Assembly: GCF_000001735.4 (NCBI RefSeq)
Contig: NC_003076.8
Coordinates: forward strand, 21,207,835-21,271,834
Direction of reading: 5' to 3'
Source of the DNA: Arabidopsis thaliana
Taxonomy: Eukaryota; Streptophyta; Magnoliopsida; Brassicales; Brassicaceae
Length of the DNA: 64,000 bases
The notes beneath the pieces are model-generated. The model saw only the letters and a program-made list of their open reading frames with translations. It did not search any database and had not been told where the DNA came from. Below, in pieces: positions 57,340 to 64,000 of the stretch. Both the position numbers and the translations under genes were made by a program. Position 1 is the stretch's first letter; each line of letters opens with the position of its first letter.

Positions 57340-60300
57340 GTTGTGATGTGAAGTGAAGACACAAGGAGACAAGTAAAAGAAATGTTAATTGAAAGAAAAT
57401 TCGAAGGAAAGATGTTCTTTTGGGTGTAGTTATTGGTGTTGTAGCGATAGCCTATTTATAAAGGGGTAATACATCAAAATTAATTTTAAAATATAAGAAA
57501 ATTATACAATTGTATATTTTTCCTTGATTTAATGAGTAACGACAATATTGTTGACAAATGAAACACTAAGCAGAGTTTACATGGAATGGTCACTGAAAAA
57601 GTCGTAGTTATATTAGTTAGGCAAACTCTTTGATTAATCAACAAACCCATATTTTCACCTCAATAGAAAAGTACGCAACATGGAAAATTGGCTTGACATA
57701 TATAATGCCGTTGTTAATGGCGAAGATTATGCAGTCAAATTTGAGATGTGAAACCTTGACTCACTTTTCCTAAAATCTGGCACAAAACCATCTTCTCATT
57801 TGGTCATCATTTTATTGGACTATTGAGTCTTTTTTACTTAATTTTAAATATATAGACAAAGTGAGAATAGTAGTTTGGATGAAAAACAGAGATGTTCTTT
57901 CTCCGTAAATGACGGTATAGACTTGAGACGTGGAAATTAACGACAAGTATTGTACTATGTTATTTCGACAGTGAAACTTAATGTAAGGATAGTCACGAGT
58001 CGTCCTTATTAATTAGATATTTGTATACGTGCAAATAAATCCAAAATTCTGTTGTTCAGAAATTATACTAAACATTAAATTGACGTGAAATATGGTTCCA
58101 AAAACCGAACCCATTCTAAAGCGACGACTTTGTCTTTTTAGAGGTTCTATGATTGGGTTTGAGATTCTTAGAGGTAATTTTGAGAAGGCCGACATACAAT
58201 TTGATCTCCTAGATGATCATGACTTTATGAGCTGCCTGCAATGACCCTAGTGCCCTGACCCGCTCGCCTCGTTGGGGAAGAACATGTTATGCATTTTTAT
58301 TCGGGTTATAGGAGCTCCGGTTTCCAGACCTTTAATCAAATACCGAAATACGCATCCCACGATATTCAAATTCAAATAACATGTTTTATCTTATTTTACT
58401 TAGTATGATTAAATTCACTTTTACTATGTTTTAAAATAATTACTATTTTCATTGAAAGGTTTGATTACTATGTTGTTACGTGTCCCTATAGAATTAGGAG
58501 ATTTAATCTGTTTTGTTCTTTTGTGCAGTTGAAACTTCCATGTTTCCTCGACAAAGAAACCTTCCATGTTCCAAACCTCTGTGTCTTCATTATATAAATA
58601 GTCATTATATGTTTTAATGTGGTTAGTGGTTTACTAAAGTATCACTCTTATTAATTTGGCGACCTATCATGTCATTTCAACCAATGCTACTTAACTTTTT
58701 TATTTTGTTTTATAAAAACTAAACAGTGGAAACGTGGTAACGACATGAATATTGTTACCGATACTGTCTCTAATAAACTCACATAATTCACGCAACAAAC
58801 GAACCATGGGCCCCCATGTTGGTCTGAGGACGGACTAGCCCATTCATTATGTGTTATGTTATGTGTAACAATAAGCCGTTATTATGCAAGATTAAGAAGA
58901 CCACATCTGTACAGATAAATCCATCTTATTCTATCTTCCAGAGTTGATTGCTTCTTATTCTCATAATCTATTTGTTGCTGCGGCTTGCGCCATAAGTTCT
59001 TTACAATAATAATGAACTCTGTTTGTTTCTATTAATCACAGCATAAGTGTAGTGATGGATCACCATTCTATACTGTGGACCGCTATTTCTCTAGAGGAAA
59101 TGTTTCTACTTCTTCTCTGTTTTTGTGTCCAAGTGTGAGTAAGATCAAATTAGCAATACATGGGCTTTTGTTACTATATATCAAAGATAGACACATACTT
59201 AAGTTACTAAGCAATCACGAACCATAACCTAACGTTACTATAAATATCATCTTTATATAATTTTTATTGTTTTTTTAGTTCACATGGCAGGGCCTGTGAC
59301 TATCAAGATTGATGGTTATAATGAAGGCATCCCTTCCTTGGTCTCTACTTCCTTGGTCTCTAATCCATATTCATGGACAAATTAAGGTAATACTAAATAT
59401 AGTAACTTATTACAATGTCTTCTTTTTTTTTTCTCTATGCTAATAAGATGACATTTGCCACAATCAAAGCAAGTCTTTTTGTTTCTCCACTTAACATTTT
59501 CTATTATAAATAAAAGGAAAGAGTTTTTAATTACTGGTGTTACCTAATTGTTTCATGGATTTGACTTTAGGGAGGTGGACACACTCTAGACTTTAAACCA
59601 ATGGGGAGAGCTATATAATGTTCCAGAGGTGGATAAGTGGCCAACTTATGTGACAATGCATATATGGACCGTCTTTGCCTTTCTCCATTTATACGGAAAC
59701 TTGGTCTTCAACAAAGTCACCTAAATAAATTCCTAAATTTGCCTTTCAAAGTTTGGGACAATTACATTTCACATATTTTTAACAATAAAAAGCAAGCATA
59801 ATATTGTATACCAAATAGTGTTCATACTTCGATTTTGCGGACTATTTTAGCTAAGTTGGGTGGTTGTTGGAAAATGGAAGTAATTAATTAAATAAGGAAG
59901 AGAAGAAGAGATAGAAGGCATCGAGAAAATAAGGAAGAGAAGAAGATACATGAATCCGTTTGTTTTTTCCTTGATGAGGTGTGGTATGATATTACAAAAG
60001 ATAAGCGATTATGATGGATATATTTTACCAAGTAAATATGCCATCTAACCAAAAAAAATATAAAATAATTTCTTGTCATTTGTAATGCACACCACACCAA
60101 GATCAATTGAAAATGTCTAATATAATTAAGAAATTAAAAATAACACAACAAGTATGATGTAACAAAGCTCGGCAGGTGAGTCTTGGAGATCATCAACAAG
60201 AAGGTCATGAATATAGTAAAACTTTTCTACCATGCAGTTTCAAAGACGTCAACAATTCATTGCTTCTTCAATCTTTTTTATTTTATATGATTATAGGTTT

Positions 60301-60502
60301 ACAACTTAAAATCAATTGACAATAAGTGGAAATGTCCATATTTTGTATATAGTAGTGTTGAATGATCTCCACTTTCAATGTGGAACATTCTTCCACGCCC
60401 ATTTAGGATGATGTATAGTTCATTTGGCTCATTCCATCTCAAACTAAATCCCACTTTTTTTGGATAGGTTATACTTGTTTGGGGGAAACTGAAAGTTTTA
60501 TT

Positions 60503-60555
60503 AGATAGATGGTCACAATTTCTTAGTCTAGATAGATGGTCACAATTTCTTAGTG
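60503..60555. repeat. 27-bp tandem repeat, two copies
   Basis: gatagatggtcacaatttct begins at 60504 and again at 60531, with tagtct between the copies. Confidence 0.9.
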
Positions 60556-63500
60556 TTTGATGAATTCTTCAAATTTTGTAATTCCTATTATGATTTCCAT
60601 TATAAATTACTTTTTAATCTTGTTTTTACATATAAAGTGACTCATGTTTCAAAGTCAAACCATCAAGAACAGCCTTTCCCAATCTGAAACAGCCAAAAGA
60701 ATATGAAAGTTTTCAAATGTTTAGTGTTTGACACAGATTGCAAAAAACAGGTTAAAGGTTATGAAAAGTCAGGAGAGTCACCAAACTTACAAACCATATA
60801 TAATTAACGTTCTACGACAACAAAAGGACGACTTTCGTGAGAGAATATTGGTGACATTTATTCTTATGGTTTTCAACCCCAAAATAATTTACCTAACATA
60901 ACCCAACCAACAAAAAATAATAATTGAAGAAGATGCACTGTTTTAAAATGGGAGAATCATGTGGCGCATCACGCATGTAACCAGCTTTAAACGGTATAGA
61001 TTGTTAATATGGTACACTTTCAATTAAACAAAGGTAGAAATCAAATGAAAATCATTTACATATACACCGTGTTACAGTTTTGATAGTCCTTCTAGTAACG
61101 TGATGCACGTGGGGCAAACGAAGGAGGAGGCAACGTATATATACGTCATACATTGTTTTAACACAAACCGAAGATACAATTACAAAATGTTTAACTTTGG
61201 GGAGACTTGGGGAACATATAACACTTCCTCAGTTTCAAAAAATAAATTGTTTTAACATTTTAATTTTTGATTGTGTTCTTAGTTTTCTTTTTATGAGGAA
61301 AGAGTTAGAGCATCTCCATGCGAGTATCTCAATGAGATACCCAACAAAAAGAAGAAAATTAAAAAAAGTAAAAAAAAAAGAGAGTTAAGTTTTGCAAGAG
61401 AAACTTTAAGAAACAATTAATATATCAATTATCTAATTTGGACAGCTGCCATAACATTATTCAATTATCAAGTAACAATTAATATATCTTTTCTGATTAT
61501 TAATTTATTTATTTTTCAAAAAAATTTCTTACTTTTGTCGATGGAGAATATAGTCTTATATCTCCAATTAGAGAATAAACTAAAAGCTGATAAAAAACTC
61601 ACAAAGATTAGGGTTTGACCCGAACTTGGAACTTATCAAAAGTATATATTTATTTTTGTTTCATAAAAAATAGTGTTTGTATTTATGCAGATTAAAAACT
61701 AAATCTTTTTATATCCTACTATTTCAGTCATCTAAGATATAGTAAAATTTTACTTAGTTTTATTAACTTAAGTAAAAATATTGGAATGACGTTTTCAATG
61801 AAACGGAAGGAATTTTATATAATTTATTATGTCAATAATTTTGTTTTGATTTCTAGCTTGTAGAGTTTGACTTGCGTTGCATCGTAGTTAATTCTATGAA
61901 TGCGCCTTTATCCTAGCTTATAGAGTTTGGCTTCCACCCGAGATTCCGAGTTCAAGAGAATTTATTGTGCTTTTATAAATGCGCCGGCCACTCTTGATTC
62001 TCAAAGTGGTGAATAAGTACGGATTTACAGAATTGTCCTCTATGATTATATAATCACACGAGATAAATAACTTTCTTGCGACTAAAACCTGGCCGCTCCG
62101 TACTATCTTGGCAATATTGGAATTTGGGGGTATATTTAACGCGTGTGATGCAATTTCCAAAACATTATTGTTTTGATTTTGTATGAGTTATTTTCTCAAC
62201 TGCATATGTTATAAATTTATAATGATCACAATCCACACATAGTCACATACATCTAGTTTTTGGTATTTTATTATAAATAAGTGTTTAAGTCTAAAGTTGT
62301 ATTTAGTTTGTTTTTTTTGGGTTTAACGAACAAGCTTCTGATAATGTTTTTTTAAAAAATAGTCTCTATTTCTTTTCTTTTTGGATAGATTTACGAAAGT
62401 TTTAACAAGAAGGTTTGGTGATTTAGACATTCTTAAACTAATGAGTTAATAGGTAATGTTATTTTTTTTGTTTTGGGACAAAAAAAGGGATACTCATGTT
62501 GTGTCCTAATATATTAGCTCAGTCGGACTAATTTATCTACGCGGTGCAACCATTTAAATTTCTACTAGAGAAAATTAAAAACCCAAAAATAGTGAATGTA
62601 TAGTATCGATGGCTAGTGGACCCATAAACACGTACTCAAGAACACAAACAATCAACTATTTCTTTTTTTTGGTTAAAAAACAAACCATTAATTCTGGTTT
62701 CGTTCACATGAGTTTTATGGTTAAATCTAAATATACGACAATTTCTGTCACATGATTGTCGCTGGTTGAAATAGATCGGTAGTCTCTGTTAATTAGAAAA
62801 TGACAAAGTGTTAGTTTTTTAACAAACAAAAAAGAAGGAAAGTAATGTGTTAGCTAGTGAGAGTTCTGTAAGCCTGTAACATATAGCATATAGAACTTAA
62901 ACAGTTTATACAAATTTTTATGACTTAGATACAATTTTGAAAGATTATATCTAGTATATATAGTATATATATGACCAAATAATAAAATAACATCCAAAAC
63001 TTAGATAATATATGGTCCAAAACATAGATAATACATGGCTCAAATAATACAACATAAAAATATAGACATAGTATATTAAACTAAAAAAATAATCTAAAAC
63101 TAATATTTTGTTTTTACAAAAATATTATTTAATGGATAAATTAGTACTTTTTAAAAGTGTTTTTAAGCTGTTAATTAGATTACAAGGATGTTCTATATGA
63201 TGATATTGAAAAGGGGCCAAACCTCCCATACGCTAGGAACGTGGTGGGCTACAACGTGGAAGAAAAATTTTTCGTTTGTAGATGGATTTGCATTTTCGTA
63301 ATCTACAAAAAAATTATATGAAAACTGAAAATATCTTAAATTTCAAAAATATAAATATTTTATTCTCATGAAGACGCATATGTTATGTTTAGAACAGTCG
63401 AAGCTCTCAAATGATTGATGATACTAGTGTTTCACCACTTGTTGTGCTATTTGTGTGAGTGTGACCTGCATGGTATTAATACGAATATTAGACTCTAACC

Positions 63501-63593
63501 GTAGATGAACAAATGGAATTTTCATCTACGAACCAAAACTATAACAGTTGTTTGTTACGACCAAAAAACGGCTGTGTAAAGAGGACCTTTTAT

Positions 63594-63649
63594 TGTATTT
63601 GTCAGATCTTGTGTTCTTATTTCGTATTTGTCAGATCTTGTGTTCTTAG
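63594..63649. repeat. 29-bp tandem repeat, two copies
   Basis: gtatttgtcagatcttgtgt begins at 63595 and again at 63624; both continue tctta. Confidence 0.9.
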
Positions 63650-64000
63650 TACTACAAGTCATAGCACCTCTACGCGTGTGATTAAAAAAATGTTTCATAC
63701 GCGAAACTTTGACTATTTTGCTCATTAAGCTCTTTTACTTGAACTTATATTATAATATCTGAACTCCAATAATATTAGTAATATATTTCATTACTAATCC
63801 CAATTTATTAGATAACGCACGTGTCCTCTAAAACTCTAAATAAAATATGGAAAAAGACAAATGACGAGGCTGTGTCTTGTTGATAAAGAGATCCAGTACG
63901 TGGTCCATGCCAGATATTATTGTGTTATGTGGTTTAAATAATAAATTGTGAATTATTGATGTGTGGTTTGATCTATTTTGGGCTTAAACGATTGAATCCT

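Larger units (their letters stand above)
57340..64000. other. Gene-poor right end of the window
   Basis: After the PAR1 promoter, about 6.5 kb without a supported protein gene. Seen: a short frame at 59284-59385 (MAGPVTIKIDGYNEGIPSLV) with a 15-bp tandem inside, a 27-bp tandem at 60503-60555, a 29-bp tandem at 63594-63649, a near palindrome ccatgggcccccatg at 58804-58818, and an inverted repeat gtatctcaatgagatac at 61322-61338 next to gagcatctccatg. AT-rich throughout; probably transposon debris and the distal promoter of the next gene. Confidence 0.55.

Noticed and set aside
61918..62160. 80-codon minus frame
   Set aside because: No known domain, AT-rich surroundings, no splice or promoter support.
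1..64000. CRISPR arrays, bacterial operons, riboswitches
   Set aside because: The window is a plant nuclear chromosome. No spaced identical repeats with unique spacers or prokaryotic signals are present.

Overview
The window is nuclear DNA of a plant, almost certainly Arabidopsis thaliana chromosome 5 (the AT5G52230-AT5G52390 neighbourhood). The evidence is the AT-rich intergenic DNA, short GT-AG introns, and a gene order that I recognise: MBD13, MSBP1, RUP1, MYB19, a SEC22-like gene, an NT-C2 coiled-coil gene, SHOC1, RD29B, RD29A, CYP96A4, a TRAF/MATH gene, EXO70A2, EXO70A3, ADF10, a mitochondrial ribosomal protein gene, a CCHC zinc-knuckle gene and a PAR1-type gene. Locus numbers are from memory. 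Coding exons were traced by hand from splice sites, and each model closes in frame.

Layout. 0-4 kb: MBD13 (minus). 5.3-6.7 kb: MSBP1 (plus). 7.0-7.8 kb: a dead LINE fragment. 9.1-10.2 kb: intronless RUP1 (plus). 12.3-13.4 kb: MYB19 (plus). 13.8-14.8 kb: SEC22-like gene (minus), followed by a cytochrome b561 pseudogene at 15.3-16.0 kb. 16-19.1 kb: no gene seen. 19.1-22.3 kb: NT-C2/coiled-coil gene (plus). 22.5-28.7 kb: SHOC1 (minus), which shares a roughly 650-bp divergent promoter with RD29B. 29.4-31.6 and 33.1-35.5 kb: the tandem stress genes RD29B and RD29A, with recognisable ABRE and DRE elements. 37.3-38.8 kb: CYP96A4 (minus). 39.8-41.9 kb: TRAF/MATH gene (minus). 43.0-46.1 and 47.1-49.8 kb: tandem EXO70A2 and EXO70A3 (plus). 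50.0 kb: tRNA-Ser(UGA). 50.3-51.4 kb: ADF10. 52.7-53.4 kb: mitochondrial mS34-like gene. 53.7-55.2 kb: zinc-knuckle gene. 56.4-57.3 kb: PAR1-type secreted protein. 57.4-64 kb: gene-poor DNA with small repeats.

The genes are independent plant transcription units, not an operon. Two tandem duplications (RD29, EXO70) dominate, and several smaller duplications appear at finer scale. These include a repeat inside the MSBP1 intron, about 310-bp direct repeats flanking the mS34-like gene, a 60-bp minisatellite coding for part of MBD13, and in-frame repeats in RD29A and the TRAF gene.

I found no wholly undescribed multi-gene system. The points most worth a second look are the direct repeats around the mS34 gene, the b561 pseudogene, the SEC22-like protein with a damaged SNARE motif, the replaced N-terminus of EXO70A3, and the twin DPCI-type motif of MBD13.
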